From Gemmatimonadota bacterium (GTDB lineage Bacteria; Gemmatimonadota; Gemmatimonadetes; Longimicrobiales; Gaopeijiaceae), in assembly GCA_040882465.1 (NCBI GenBank), contig JBBEBG010000031.1, forward strand, positions 1 to 64,000: 64,000 bases of DNA, written 5' to 3'. The notes beneath the pieces were generated by a model. That model did not search any database. It was given only the letters and a program-made list of their open reading frames with translations, and had not been told where the DNA came from. Within the stretch, counting starts at the first letter, position 1, and each line of letters opens with the position of its first letter. Shown one piece after another: positions 36,276 through 46,054 of this stretch. A program made the translations under genes and the position numbers.

Positions 36276-38180
36276 TCAGGAGGCCGTGGCGACCTCCCCC
36301 TGCTTGACCGGTGTGGCGGGTTGCACCGGCGCCCACCCGCGGGAGAGGAGCCACGCCTCCGCCTGGTTTCGCCGCGCCTCCACGATCGCGATGTCCGCCT
36401 CGTCCTTTTCCCGCAGGGAAATGTCGTCCTCGAAAGGTTGGATCTTTCCTCCCCTCCGGTGCGTCAGGATGAGGAAGGTCTCCTTGGCGTCACCCGGGGA
36501 ATCGGCGATCAGCGCCTCGCTCGGAACGGTCGCGGAGCGAACGTAACGCCACCGGCTCACTCCGGTCTCGCCCCGCTCGATCCGATCGCACCAGGCATCC
36601 ACGTCGAGGGGCCATCCGAAGAGGACCTGGATGTTCGCGTGACCTGCCGCCTCCATCGGAATCGCTTGCGGTCCGGGGGTGAGCGCCACGAAGAGCCGAG
36701 GGACGCGCGTCTCTGCTCTCACCCGGTTCGCCCAGAGAAGGTTGACCTCCGGATTCGTCGTGAGGGCGATGCACCCGACCTTCCCGTCCGGAACCGTCCT
36801 CTGGAGTAGCGAGGCCTGGAGCCCCTGCCCGTAAAGCACGCGGAAGCCCGCGCGCTCGGCCTTCTGCACGGAGTCGGGGTTCGAGTCCACCAGGACGACT
36901 TCCGTCCGGCCCTCGCCGAGGAGCTTCGCCAGGACGAGGCTGAGCGGGTTCGCGCCGAGAATCGAATATCCCTGGGGGGGCGGGCGGCGGACGCCGAGGA
37001 GCTTGGCCACCCATCCGCCGGTGAGCCCCTGCACCGTGACGGTGACCGCGATGACCATGAAAACGAGAGCGCGGAGATCGTCCCCCCCGGAGAGGCCGCG
37101 ATCGGCGATCGTCTGCGCGAAGAGGGACGCGACCGCGGCGGCCACGATTCCCCTCGGCGCCAGGTAGGCGAGGAAGGCGCGCTCCCGCCACTCCAGCTTC
37201 GTGCCGATCGTGCATAGGGCGATCTGCACCGGACGGACGATATACATGAGGGCGCCGACCGTGAGGAGGGCCGGCATTCCGAGCGCCTGAACCTCGGAAA
37301 GGCGGACGTCCGCGGCGAGGAGGACGAAGAGGAGGCCGATCATGAGGACGGTGAGTTGCTCTTTGAATTCCAGAAGGCCGGGAGTCGCACGCGTCCCCAT
37401 GTTCCCCACGACCATCCCCGCGGCGACGACCGCCGCGAGCCCGCTCTCCGCGAGGACGGACTCTCCGATCTGGAAGAGCGCGATCACGACCGCGAGGACA
37501 AAGATATTCTCGAGTCCCTCGGGCACCACTCGCCGTGGCTTCAGGAGATAGGCGATGACGAGGCCGCCGATGGTCCCGAGCGCCGCACCGCCCGCGAGAA
37601 CGATTCCGGTCTCCACGAGGCCGCCCCAGAAGCTCGTTTCGCTCGCCGTCAGAACCTCGAGGGCCACCACGGCGATGATGGCGCCGATCGGGTCGATGAT
37701 GACTCCCTCGGCCTCGAGGATGTGGCTCACATTCGGCTTGACCTTGATGCGGCGAAGGAGCGGGGTCACCACCGTCGGTCCGGTCACGATGACCAAGGTC
37801 CCGAATAGGGTCGCCTGCGTCCAATCCCACCCCATGATCCAATGCGCCGCGAGTGCCCCTCCCGCACCCGTGATGATCGCGCCCACCGTCACGAGGCGGC
37901 GGATGACCGCCGCGTCCGCGCGGAGGCGGCCGATGTCCAGATTCAGCCCGCCATCGAAAAGGATGATCGCGATCGCGAAGCCGACGATGGTCTGGACCGT
38001 TTGGCCGAGCTCCGCGGGGCGCACGACGTTCAGGAGGTCGGGACCCACGAGGACCCCGGCCGCGAGGAGGAGTACGATCCCCGGCATGAGGAGATGCCGC
38101 GCGATGATTTGCGCGACTACACCAACTGCCAGCGCGATGCCGATGCTCAGGGCAGGGGTGATCTGGGCGGCGTGCTCCAT
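36276..38180 (-). CDS. CPA-family cation/proton antiporter with TrkA-N domain
   Basis: A 634-aa protein. About 12 membrane helices form a Na+/H+ exchanger domain (VVAQIIARHLLMPGIVLLLAAG, IIDPIGAIIAVVALEVL, FLAYLAPRGIVAAAVASLFAQ); a C-terminal cytosolic TrkA-N-like domain (about 410-540, VVLVDSNPDSVQKAERAGF) would bind nucleotide and gate transport. Role: Na+ or K+ export and pH control. Stops in a short AT-rich convergent intergenic region with OsmC. Confidence 0.92.
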   Translation of the reverse strand: MEHAAQITPALSIGIALAVGVVAQIIARHLLMPGIVLLLAAGVLVGPDLLNVVRPAELGQTVQTIVGFAIAIILFDGGLNLDIGRLRADAAVIRRLVTVGAIITGAGGALAAHWIMGWDWTQATLFGTLVIVTGPTVVTPLLRRIKVKPNVSHILEAEGVIIDPIGAIIAVVALEVLTASETSFWGGLVETGIVLAGGAALGTIGGLVIAYLLKPRRVVPEGLENIFVLAVVIALFQIGESVLAESGLAAVVAAGMVVGNMGTRATPGLLEFKEQLTVLMIGLLFVLLAADVRLSEVQALGMPALLTVGALMYIVRPVQIALCTIGTKLEWRERAFLAYLAPRGIVAAAVASLFAQTIADRGLSGGDDLRALVFMVIAVTVTVQGLTGGWVAKLLGVRRPPPQGYSILGANPLSLVLAKLLGEGRTEVVLVDSNPDSVQKAERAGFRVLYGQGLQASLLQRTVPDGKVGCIALTTNPEVNLLWANRVRAETRVPRLFVALTPGPQAIPMEAAGHANIQVLFGWPLDVDAWCDRIERGETGVSRWRYVRSATVPSEALIADSPGDAKETFLILTHRRGGKIQPFEDDISLREKDEADIAIVEARRNQAEAWLLSRGWAPVQPATPVKQGEVATAS

Positions 38181-38385
38181 GCACCTTGGGAGTTTGGCGG
38201 GACGGGAATGGCCGGTGACCTGTCGTGCCTCTCGACGGGGCGTCCGGCGCTACCCCTCAAGATGCACAAGCCGGAGGGGGGATGCGAGGCCGCACTCTGC
38301 TTCCGCTTGCAGGGAGGCTCGCGGGCGATCAACTTGACCCGCGGCCGGCTCCCCCGGGCGGTCTCCTCTTTCGTGGGAGGGTCGA

Positions 38386-39255
38386 ATGGATTCGAAACCA
38401 GACTCCGGTACCTCGGGACTTCTTTGGGCCGCCGCGCTGTTGGCGCTGGTCGGCGGAGCCGCGGGGACGCCACTTTCGGCCCAGGAACCGGGCACCGTCG
38501 TCGCCGCCGACTCTCGGGTGCAGGGGCGGAGTTATCTCTTCGAAGAAACCGGGGTCGAAGTACCGTACGCCCTCTTCGTCCCCACGACATACGACGCTTC
38601 GCGCGAATCTCCCCTCGTCGTGGCCCTACACGGGCTGGGTCGCCCCTACGACTGGATGATGGGCTACGAGGGGTTCATCGATTTCGCCGAACACCACGGA
38701 TTCATCGTGGTCGCGCCGCTCGGATACCATCCGCGCGGGTGGTACGGAAGCCGGGGAGCCGGGATCCCGGGCGGCGCCGTCGCGGCGGGCCAAGAGGGAA
38801 CCGTCCCGGAGAATCTCGGCGAGCTGAGCGAACGGGACGTGATGAACGTCCTCGAGATCGCACGGGACGAGTTCTCGGTCGATTCGGACCGCATCTACCT
38901 CTGGGGCCACTCCATGGGGGGCGCGGGAGCCTACCATCTCGCCGCCCGCTTCCCCGAGATCTGGGCGGGAGTCGCGGTCGCCGCGCCCGCCCCGCGGTCC
39001 GACGCCCTCGCGGAAATCGAGCGTTTCCGCGAGCTCCCGGTGCTCGTCCTTCACGGGGACGCGGACGCGACGGTTCCGGTCGAGCAGAGCCGCGCCTGGG
39101 TCGCGCGGATGGGCGAGCTCGGCATGCAGCACGTTTACATCGAGTTCGCCGGAGGGGATCACTCCCTCTTCATGCGCGAGAATCCGGACAACCTTTCCAA
39201 GGTATTCTCGTTTTTTGATGTCGTCCGAAAGGATCAGCGGCCCGCCGCACGGTAG
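38386..39255 (+). CDS. Secreted alpha/beta-hydrolase esterase
   Basis: A 289-aa exported hydrolase. Signal peptide ending near TPLSAQE. Nucleophile in YLWGHSMGGAGAYHL (Ser), acid in VLHGDADATVPV (Asp) and base in FAGGDHSLF (His); oxyanion region VVALHGLGR. It resembles PHB-depolymerase-type and prolyl-oligopeptidase-type esterases. Start follows GGAGGGTCGA. The stop is directly followed by the GTG of the acyltransferase gene, so the two are likely one operon. Confidence 0.88.
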   Translation: MDSKPDSGTSGLLWAAALLALVGGAAGTPLSAQEPGTVVAADSRVQGRSYLFEETGVEVPYALFVPTTYDASRESPLVVALHGLGRPYDWMMGYEGFIDFAEHHGFIVVAPLGYHPRGWYGSRGAGIPGGAVAAGQEGTVPENLGELSERDVMNVLEIARDEFSVDSDRIYLWGHSMGGAGAYHLAARFPEIWAGVAVAAPAPRSDALAEIERFRELPVLVLHGDADATVPVEQSRAWVARMGELGMQHVYIEFAGGDHSLFMRENPDNLSKVFSFFDVVRKDQRPAAR

Positions 39256-40620
39256 GTGAAGACGGCCGGGCGGCGCGGGTCCCTCGTCACACGGGCCATC
39301 ACCGGCTTCGCCGGCCGGGCCGCGTCGGTCTTTGTCAGGATCGAAGTCCGGGGGGATCCCATCCCCGACGGACCGGTGATGGTCGTCGCGAACCATCAGA
39401 ACGCCCTGCTCGATCCCCTCGTCGTATTCCGTGCGGCCGGACGCCCGACGCGTCCCCTCGGCAAGGCGCCCCTCTTCGACCAGCTCCTTCTCGGCCCGAT
39501 GCTTCGCGCACTCGGTGGGCTCCCTGTCTATCGCAGGCAGGACGATCCGCAGCAGATGCATCGGAACGAGGAAACCTTTCGCGCCGCCATCAACGCCTTG
39601 CTCGCGGGGGATGCCCTCCAGATCTATCCCGAGGGGAAGAGCCATTCGCAGCCGGCGATCGAGCCACTCCGGACCGGCGCGGCGCGGATTGCCCTCTCGG
39701 CCGAAGCGGAGCGGGATGGACGGTTGGGGCTTCAGGTCGTGCCGATCGGGCTCACCTGGGAAGGGAAGCACCTCTTTCGGGGGCGCGCCCTCGCCTGGAT
39801 CGGGAAGCCTTTTACGATCGAGCGCTGGGTGACCCCCGCCGGTGCGGACGACGCCGACGCGGTGCGGGGGCTCACCGACGAGATCGCCGAGCGGCTCCGG
39901 AAGGTCACGCTGAACCTGAGCGCCCAGGCAGACCTGGACCTGATCCTGGCCGCGGACCGGATCTACAGCCGCGAGAGACGGATCCACGCTTACCGCGAGC
40001 GCGATCCGCTGGCCGCCCGCGTCCCCCGGCTGCGCAGGTTCGCGGAGGCTCTGGAATGGGTTCGAACCCATGAGCCGGCGACGCACGCGGCGCTCGCCAG
40101 CAAAGTCCGGCGGGTAGATGCGGCGAGCCGGGCCCTCGGAGCGCGCGAGGGGGCGGTTCCACGACGTTATCCCCGCGGGGCGGTCGTCCGCTATACGATC
40201 TCCGAAGGACTCATGCTCATCCTCGGGCTTCCCCTCGCCGTCCTCGGCACGATCCTCTGGTATCCGGTCTGGATCCTTCCGCGTCTGGTCGTGCCCCGCA
40301 TCGAGATGGAGTACGAGTCGGTGGCCACCTACAAGTTCGCCACGAGTGTCTTCACGGTTCCGGCCACTCTGCTCGCCGTCGCCTTCGGCGGATTCCTCGT
40401 TTGGGGACGTTGGGGCGCGGCGCTACTTCCCTTCGCGGCCATGGCCATCGGCCTCATCGCGCTGGGATGGAGGGAGCGGTGGGGTCGGGTGAAAGAAGAT
40501 GCCGCGGTTTACTTCCGACTCCTCGATCGTCCCCGCCTCCGAGAGCGTCTCGCCACCCAGCGCACCGAGCTCGCCCGGGAGTTCGACGCCGTACTCGAAA
40601 GGAAGGGCGCGGAGCGATGA
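39256..40620 (+). CDS. 1-acylglycerol-3-phosphate acyltransferase family protein
   Basis: A 454-aa PlsC-fold acyltransferase. Acceptor motif VVANHQNALLDPLVVFRA (His and Asp), then IYPEGKSHSQP (Glu and Gly of motif III) and PIGLTWEGKHLFRGRALAWIGKP. The C-terminal third has two to three membrane helices (LILGLPLAVLGTILWY, LLPFAAMAIGLIAL). This is the longer, membrane-tailed subgroup seen in many metagenomic lineages. Probably phospholipid or lipid-A-related acylation. GTG start touches the upstream stop. Confidence 0.88.
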   Translation: MKTAGRRGSLVTRAITGFAGRAASVFVRIEVRGDPIPDGPVMVVANHQNALLDPLVVFRAAGRPTRPLGKAPLFDQLLLGPMLRALGGLPVYRRQDDPQQMHRNEETFRAAINALLAGDALQIYPEGKSHSQPAIEPLRTGAARIALSAEAERDGRLGLQVVPIGLTWEGKHLFRGRALAWIGKPFTIERWVTPAGADDADAVRGLTDEIAERLRKVTLNLSAQADLDLILAADRIYSRERRIHAYRERDPLAARVPRLRRFAEALEWVRTHEPATHAALASKVRRVDAASRALGAREGAVPRRYPRGAVVRYTISEGLMLILGLPLAVLGTILWYPVWILPRLVVPRIEMEYESVATYKFATSVFTVPATLLAVAFGGFLVWGRWGAALLPFAAMAIGLIALGWRERWGRVKEDAAVYFRLLDRPRLRERLATQRTELAREFDAVLERKGAER

Positions 40621-40726
40621 GAGACCGGCGCCTGGCATCGAACCGGTGGGAACCGCGGCCGAGCAGGCCGGCGAGCGAGCTCCTCGCCCTTGTGTGGGAT
40701 GCCGGCGCCACGCCACCTTTTACGTA

Positions 40727-41065
40727 ATGAGCACGATCCTCCGACGCCGCCACGTCCTTCGATGGCCCGCCCTCTTCGCGGCGGCGTTCTGGCTCCTTTC
40801 GGGGGTCGCGGATGCCGCGCAGGTCGGCGCATGCGCGTACCACGGCGCGGCCGGGCCCGGCTCTGAAGAGGAAGGGCTGCCGGCTCCTCCGGATCCGGCA
40901 TCTCACCACGCGGACCACGCCGCTCATGCCGCGTCCGGTGCCCGCGCCGGCCACGCGATCTCCGAGGCCGCGAGCGCCGACGAAGCTCCCTGTGACCACG
41001 CGCATCACGCCGTGGGCTCTCACGGCGGCTCCGCGGATCACGCGGGGGACGGCGATCACGACTGA
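40727..41065 (+). CDS. Secreted His-rich small protein
   Basis: A 112-aa protein with signal peptide (ALFAAAFWLLSGVADAAQ) and a mature region of about 80 residues with a dozen His, in clusters such as ASHHADHAAHAASG and CDHAHHAVGSHGG, and two Cys. The composition fits a metal-binding peptide for copper or zinc. No domain is recognisable. It heads the His-rich cluster that includes a TonB receptor with a His-rich loop and a CopC-like protein. There is no ribosome-binding site close to the ATG; a later start is unlikely because the signal peptide begins here. Confidence 0.65.
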   Translation: MSTILRRRHVLRWPALFAAAFWLLSGVADAAQVGACAYHGAAGPGSEEEGLPAPPDPASHHADHAAHAASGARAGHAISEAASADEAPCDHAHHAVGSHGGSADHAGDGDHD

Positions 41066-41371
41066 GACTGCCGCTCCCTGTATTGCACGGGGATCGCGGG
41101 CGCGAACCCCCCGGAATCCGTAAGGGAATCGCTGCCAGCTACCCCAGAAGCGACATCCACCGTGCCCGGTCCCGCGGACATGGAGGCGCGTGTTCCTTCG
41201 GCGATTCTCCCCTACTTCCTCCCCCCTTCGAACGCCCCTCCCGCCTTCTGACGCATCGGTAGTCCATCTCGTCCCACTGGACGACTTCACCCTCGGAGCC
41301 TCCCTCACGCGCTGGCAAAGGCGCGGATTCGCCCCGACCTGAAGTCCGAGATCGCGTCAGGAGGTTCAACC
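41066..41371 (+). other. Leader region before the TonB receptor
   Basis: 306 nt without a supported gene. The 3' end holds AGGAGG (41359-41364), which is the ribosome-binding site of the receptor gene. The plus strand around 41240-41340 reads LDDFTLGASLTRWQ in one frame, faintly like a strand in the receptor's own barrel (FTLGTSLRTD), so it might be a receptor fragment; the match is short. I saw no riboswitch consensus. Confidence 0.35.
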
Positions 41372-43502
41372 ATGAAGTGCATGACGAAGTGCCGCCTCGC
41401 CCTCGCGGGAGGCCTCGGCACGATTCTGAGCGGACCGGCCCTCGCCGCGCAGGAGGCGCCGCGATCGGACACCGTCCTCTACCTTCTCGCACCCATCCAG
41501 GCGACCGCCGCCCGGGAGCGGGCCACCGCACCCCCGGTCGCGACGATCACGGTGGATCCGGATCTGACGAAGAGGACGCCGGGCGAAAATCCATATGACC
41601 TGATGCGGCGCGTGGCCGGGCTGGAAGTCCACGACCAGGGCCAGGGTCGGGGTTTCGCGTCGAACGTCGTACTCCGCGGGTTCACGGCCGATCACTCGAG
41701 CGACGTCCTTTTGGTCGTGGATGGCGTCCCCGTGAACCTCCCCGTCCATGGGCATGTGGAAGGTTATGCGGACTGGAACTTCCTCTTCCCGGGGCGATGA
41801 GCTCACTCCGGGTCATCCATGGTCCGGCGAGCCCCCTTCACGGGGATTTCTCCATCGCCGGAGCGGTGGGGCTCTTCGCCCGATCCGATGCCGAAGGGAT
41901 CGAGGGGAGTCTCTCGGCCAGCGGGTTCGGCGACGCGTCCGGTTGGATCACGGCGGGTCGGCGCGGGGCCGAGGGCGGTGGACTCGTCGGGCTGGACCTC
42001 CGGCGGGTCGAAGGGTGGCGCCAGAATAGCGACCGGCGGATTGCAAGCCTCCTCGCACGCGGATGGCGACGTTTGGGGGATGGTCGAATCGAAGGCGGGC
42101 TCGCGGTCCACGGGGCCGACTGGGGGTCGCCCGGCTTCGTCTCGACGACGGACTTCGAGAGTGGGACCCTCGAGGAGCCCGCGGGCCGGACGAATGACGG
42201 AAGGCAGGCGCGCGTCGTCGCGCACGGCCGTTACGCCGCCCCGGTCGGGGACGGAAAATTCGTACAGGTGATGGGGGGGTCTGGTCGGACTGGGAGCTCT
42301 TCCTCACCACCCCGGGGCACGAGGACGCCTTCGGGAATCCCTATCAAACCGGAGAGGCCGACCGGCGCTGGGGTGCCGGGACCGGGGTCGAAGTCTCGTG
42401 GATTCCACCGTTCGGGGAGTTTACCCTCGGAACCTCCCTTCGGACGGACCGGTCGGAGTACGACCGGGACCGGACCCTACGCCGTCGGATGGTCGAAGAA
42501 GAGCTCGCGCTCGATGCGGAGCACACGGCGGCCGGCGTCTTCGTGCGCTGGCGTCGCACCTTCCTGGATCGGGCGGGGCTCGATTTCGGCGCGCGCCTCG
42601 ATCACCTCAAAGTCCGAAGCTTCAATCGGATGGGATTCGACGGGAACATCGTCGCCGAGAGCGCGAATCCCGAAGATCCCTACCCGATCTCCTTCCATGT
42701 GATCGGGGAACAGGGACCCGTCGGCGAGTGGGTGGACGGCAGCACGACCGTCCTCAGTCCAAAGCTCGGCGCGCGATTCGGCCTGAACGACCGGTGGAGC
42801 CTCATGGCCTCCTCGAGCCGGGGATTCCGGAGCGCGGTTGGCGTGTTGGGCGACCCGGACCGTCCGCCCGTCCTCGCCTGGGCGCAAGAGATCGGCCTCC
42901 ACTACGAGCGGCCGGGGGTGGAGAGCCACCTCGCCCTCTTCCGAACCGATGTGACCAACGAACGAATCCAGGATCCGATTACGCTGGAGATCGGCTCGTC
43001 CGGGTCGAGCGTCCGCCAGGGGATCGAGGTGACCTTCGCCTACCAGCTTCCGATCGGACTCCCGCCATCGGGGCGTGGAACGGTGACCAGGGCCCAGCTA
43101 TCCGGACAATACGCGGACGCCCATCACGATCACGGGGACGATGGCTCGGGAGAGCCTGCGCCTGAAGGAGTCGAGCCCGCTTCCGGACAACGGGTGCCCG
43201 GAATCGCGCGGTATCTCGCACAGCTTTCGGCGGCATTCCCGCTCCGCGAAGGCATCGAAGGACGTGTCGAGTGGAGAGTCACCGGACCGTGCGTGCCGGT
43301 CGGCGAGTCCGGCGTCACGACCAATTCTTTCTCCCTCCTCGACCTCGGTGTGGCCTTCCCGATCCGGGGGCGGTTCTTGGTGGATCTCGAGGTGCGAAAC
43401 GTCCTCGATAAGGTTTACCCGGAGATGCGGTCCTCTGGATACGTGAACCCCGGAGCGCCCCGCAGTATCGGTCTCACGGTCCATTACGTCAGCGGGAATT
43501 GA
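41372..43502 (+). pseudogene. TonB-dependent receptor with His-rich loop, two frameshifts
   Basis: Three frames together give a complete outer-membrane receptor: signal peptide and plug (41372-41790: LMRRVAGLEVHDQG, VVLRGFTADHSSDVLLVVDGVP), early barrel (41795-42279: RVIHGPASPLHGDFSIAG), and barrel to the end (to 43502: LRTDRSEYDRDR, closing with SIGLTVHYVSGN). Frame 1 stops at 41798; one extra G in the G4 run at 41791-41794 would rejoin it. The second break is at the G7 run 42273-42279, again rejoined by one extra G. A periplasm-distal loop reads ADAHHDHGDDGSG, a metal-like pattern. Role inferred as copper or zinc uptake. Either inactivated or mis-assembled. Confidence 0.85.
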
Positions 43503-43531
43503 AACGCGCTTCCACCAACAGGAGATCGCTC

Positions 43532-44111
43532 ATGAAGAAGCAGGTAGTCGCCAGCACAGTGGTCGCCTTCCTCACCCTTGCCGGATGCGACGACTCGCCG
43601 ACCGGTCCCGATGGGTACGCCACCGAGGACCTCATCGTGCAGCTCGCAGTCTCGCCCCACCACTTCCACATCAGGGAAACGCCCGGCGTGTTCACGGTGA
43701 GTGGCGGGGATCCGTCCCTCCGACGACCAGGTGAAGGTCATGCTCGAGGTGGAGGAACCGCTCGCGGTCGTTCGCGCTCATTCCAGCGCCGGAGGGTACC
43801 AAGTCGAGTTCGAAGCCTTCCCGGGCCACATCCATGCGGGCGAAGAATCCAGCCTGACTTTTTGGTTCGCGGAGGAGGGGGAGGCACACGCGCCGAGCGC
43901 CGAACAGGTGACCGGGCTCGCTCCGACCATCCTGGTCGGCGTCAACGGGTCGGCGGGGAGCTACACCGCCTTCGAGCCGGAAGCCGGGATGTACACCGCC
44001 CTGCACACCTTCACGACCGCGGCAACCATTCCCGTGACGATCCCGTACTTTGGACAGGATCAGGTTCTGCACGACTATACGGTCAACGTGATCGTCCATG
44101 CGCCGCATTGA
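43532..44111 (+). pseudogene. Metal-cluster lipoprotein, one frameshift
   Basis: Starts MKKQVVASTVVAFLTLAGCDD after GGAG, a lipoprotein signal with lipobox LAGC. The frame runs through LAVSPHHFHIRETPGVFTVSGG and then is lost; continuation in the next frame is clear (RPSDDQVKVMLEVEEPLAVV to TVNVIVHAPH). Removing one G from the run at 43706-43709 rejoins them. The restored protein is about 190 aa, has several His (HHFH, PGHIHAG, EAHAP), and looks like a periplasmic metal-handling protein with a beta-sandwich. No family identified. Confidence 0.75.
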
Positions 44112-44179
44112 CCAGCACTGCCTTGACGCGGGACGGTCGTATGACATGAATCCCCGCCAACCTTAATAAGGAGAAGCCG

Positions 44180-44575
44180 ATGATGACCCGCTTGAAAGGG
44201 AGCCCGCTAGCCGTGGTCCTGGTGGCAGCCCTTGTCCCCGTTCTCGGTTCGACCGCGGGAGGCGCCGAGCGACACCTCGCCCTCCTCGGATCCGAGCCGG
44301 CCGCCGACTCCACGGTCGCCTCACCGACGGAGATCACCCTCTGGTTCACCCAGGCGCCACAGCCCGGGACGACCCAGATTCGCTTGCTGACCTCCGAGGG
44401 TGCCCTCGTTCCCACGGGTGAAGCGACCGCGGATCCGGAGGATGCGACGGCCTTCAGCGCCAAGGTCGAGCGGGGCCTCGCCCCCGGACGTTACTCCGTG
44501 GCCTGGCGAGCCATGGCGGCCGACGGCCATGTCGTAAGTGCGGAGTTCGATTTTGGGGTTCGGACCGCCGACTGA
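44180..44575 (+). CDS. CopC-domain periplasmic copper protein
   Basis: A 131-aa protein with signal peptide and a CopC domain. His sits near the mature N-terminus (GGAERHLALLGSEPAADSTV), and the closing motif AWRAMAADGHVVSAEFDFGV contains the Asp-Gly-His that binds Cu(II) in CopC. Core segment PTEITLWFTQAPQPGTTQIR. It follows the lipoprotein gene in the same direction after AGGAG. This domain is the best evidence that the whole cluster handles copper. Confidence 0.85.
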   Translation: MMTRLKGSPLAVVLVAALVPVLGSTAGGAERHLALLGSEPAADSTVASPTEITLWFTQAPQPGTTQIRLLTSEGALVPTGEATADPEDATAFSAKVERGLAPGRYSVAWRAMAADGHVVSAEFDFGVRTAD

Positions 44576-44623
44576 GCTGAGAACGCGGATCACACTCGGG
44601 GTTGCAGCGCACCGCGAACGCGG

Positions 44624-46048
44624 TCAATCCAGGGGCGCGGACTCGGGAAGGAAGCCATCGTCGCGGTACTTCCTGAGCTTTCGGTAGAGAGTCCGGCGGT
44701 TGACGCCCAGGATCTCGGCGGCGCGCGCCTGATGCCATCCCACGTCTTCGAGGACCGCGAGGATGTGCTCCCGCTCCAGACGATCCAGATCCCAGCGCCC
44801 GAGCCTCGCTTGGCTCAAGTGCTCCGAGAGGCCCCCGAACGCTTGCTCCTGTCCCCCCGCCGGCTCGAACGGCAGGGTGCGCGCCCCACGATGCAAGATC
44901 ATCGCCCGCTCGATGGAATGCTCGAGCTCGCGAACGTTTCCGGGCCAGTCGTGGGCCATCATGCGAGAAAGTGTTTCCGGGAGGATGTGCGGTGGCTCGA
45001 CACCGTGCTCCTCCGCGAATCGAAGGCGGAACGCGTTAGCCAGGAGCGGGATGTCTTCGCGACGTCTCCGAAGCGGCGGCACCACGATCGGGAAGACATT
45101 GAGCCGGTAATACAGATCTTCCCGAAAGTGTCCTTTGCGCACGAGCTCGCCCAGATCTTCGTTCGTCGCGGCCACGAGCCGAAAGTCCACGGGAACCTGC
45201 TCGGTGCTTCCAACGGGGGTGATCGTCCGTTCTTGCAGGACGCGCAGGAGCTTCACCTGAGTCGAAGGGGCAAGCCCACTCACCTCGTCGAGAAGAAGCG
45301 TCCCTCCTTTCGCGGATTCGAAGAGCCCTCGCTTGGCCTGCACCGCCCCGGTGAAAGCGCCCCGCACATGGCCAAAGAGCTCCGACTCGAGAAGTGTCTC
45401 GGTTAGCGCGGAGCAGTTGGCGGGAATGAAAGGCCGGCGCGCGCGTTCGGAGGCGTCATGAATCGCGCGGGCCACAAGCTCTTTGCCGGTCCCGGTCTCT
45501 CCGACGATCAGAACGTTCGCCCGAGTGGGTGCGACTCGCGCGATGAGATCGAAAACCCTCTGCATGGCCGCCGTATTCCCGATGATCCTCGACCGGGTGT
45601 CGTCCGAGAGGCGCGTGCGAAGCTGGGCGACCTCCCGCCTCAGATCGGTCTCCTCGATCGCGCGCCGCACCGTGAGGAGGAGCTCATCGGTTCCGAACGG
45701 CTTGCTGAGGTAGTCGAAGGCTCCGAGCTTCATCGCTTCGACCGCCGTATCCACCGACCCGAATGCGGTCATCACGATGAACTGTGCGTCGGTCTGCGTC
45801 GCCGGCGCCGCCGCGAGAACGTTCATCCCGTGCATTCCGGGAAGGTTCAAGTCGAGTAGTACGACGTCGAAGAGGCTGGATTCCAGACGCTTCAGGCCCT
45901 CTTCTCCGGAAGAAGCGGCGCTGACCTGGAAGCCCTCCTCGTCCAGCGTCTCGCAAAGAAATGCGCGCAGGACCTCTTCGTCCTCCACGACCAGCACACG
46001 GGGCCGAAGAGGTGAAGCGCCATCCGATTCCAACGGGCGGACCGTCAT
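44624..46048 (-). CDS. NtrC-family sigma-54-dependent response regulator
   Basis: A 474-aa three-domain activator. Receiver (residues 15-130) with phospho-Asp in VVLLDLNLPGMHG; AAA+ domain with Walker A GETGTGKELVARAIH and the sigma-54-contacting loop VRGAFTGAVQAKRG; Walker B GGTLLLDEVSG; C-terminal Fis-type HTH (DVGWHQARAAEILGVNRRTL). It activates sigma-54 promoters after phosphorylation. It is the last gene of the hsp20-SDR-kinase-RR-kinase-Usp run, 6 nt after Usp, and several sigma-54-type promoters lie in the same region. Confidence 0.95.
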   Translation of the reverse strand: MTVRPLESDGASPLRPRVLVVEDEEVLRAFLCETLDEEGFQVSAASSGEEGLKRLESSLFDVVLLDLNLPGMHGMNVLAAAPATQTDAQFIVMTAFGSVDTAVEAMKLGAFDYLSKPFGTDELLLTVRRAIEETDLRREVAQLRTRLSDDTRSRIIGNTAAMQRVFDLIARVAPTRANVLIVGETGTGKELVARAIHDASERARRPFIPANCSALTETLLESELFGHVRGAFTGAVQAKRGLFESAKGGTLLLDEVSGLAPSTQVKLLRVLQERTITPVGSTEQVPVDFRLVAATNEDLGELVRKGHFREDLYYRLNVFPIVVPPLRRRREDIPLLANAFRLRFAEEHGVEPPHILPETLSRMMAHDWPGNVRELEHSIERAMILHRGARTLPFEPAGGQEQAFGGLSEHLSQARLGRWDLDRLEREHILAVLEDVGWHQARAAEILGVNRRTLYRKLRKYRDDGFLPESAPLD

Positions 46049-46054
46049 CGATGT

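Noticed and set aside
41066-41371. Possible cobalamin riboswitch before the TonB receptor
   Set aside because: TonB receptor leaders often carry one, but I could not find the B12 box or the usual long-range pairing.
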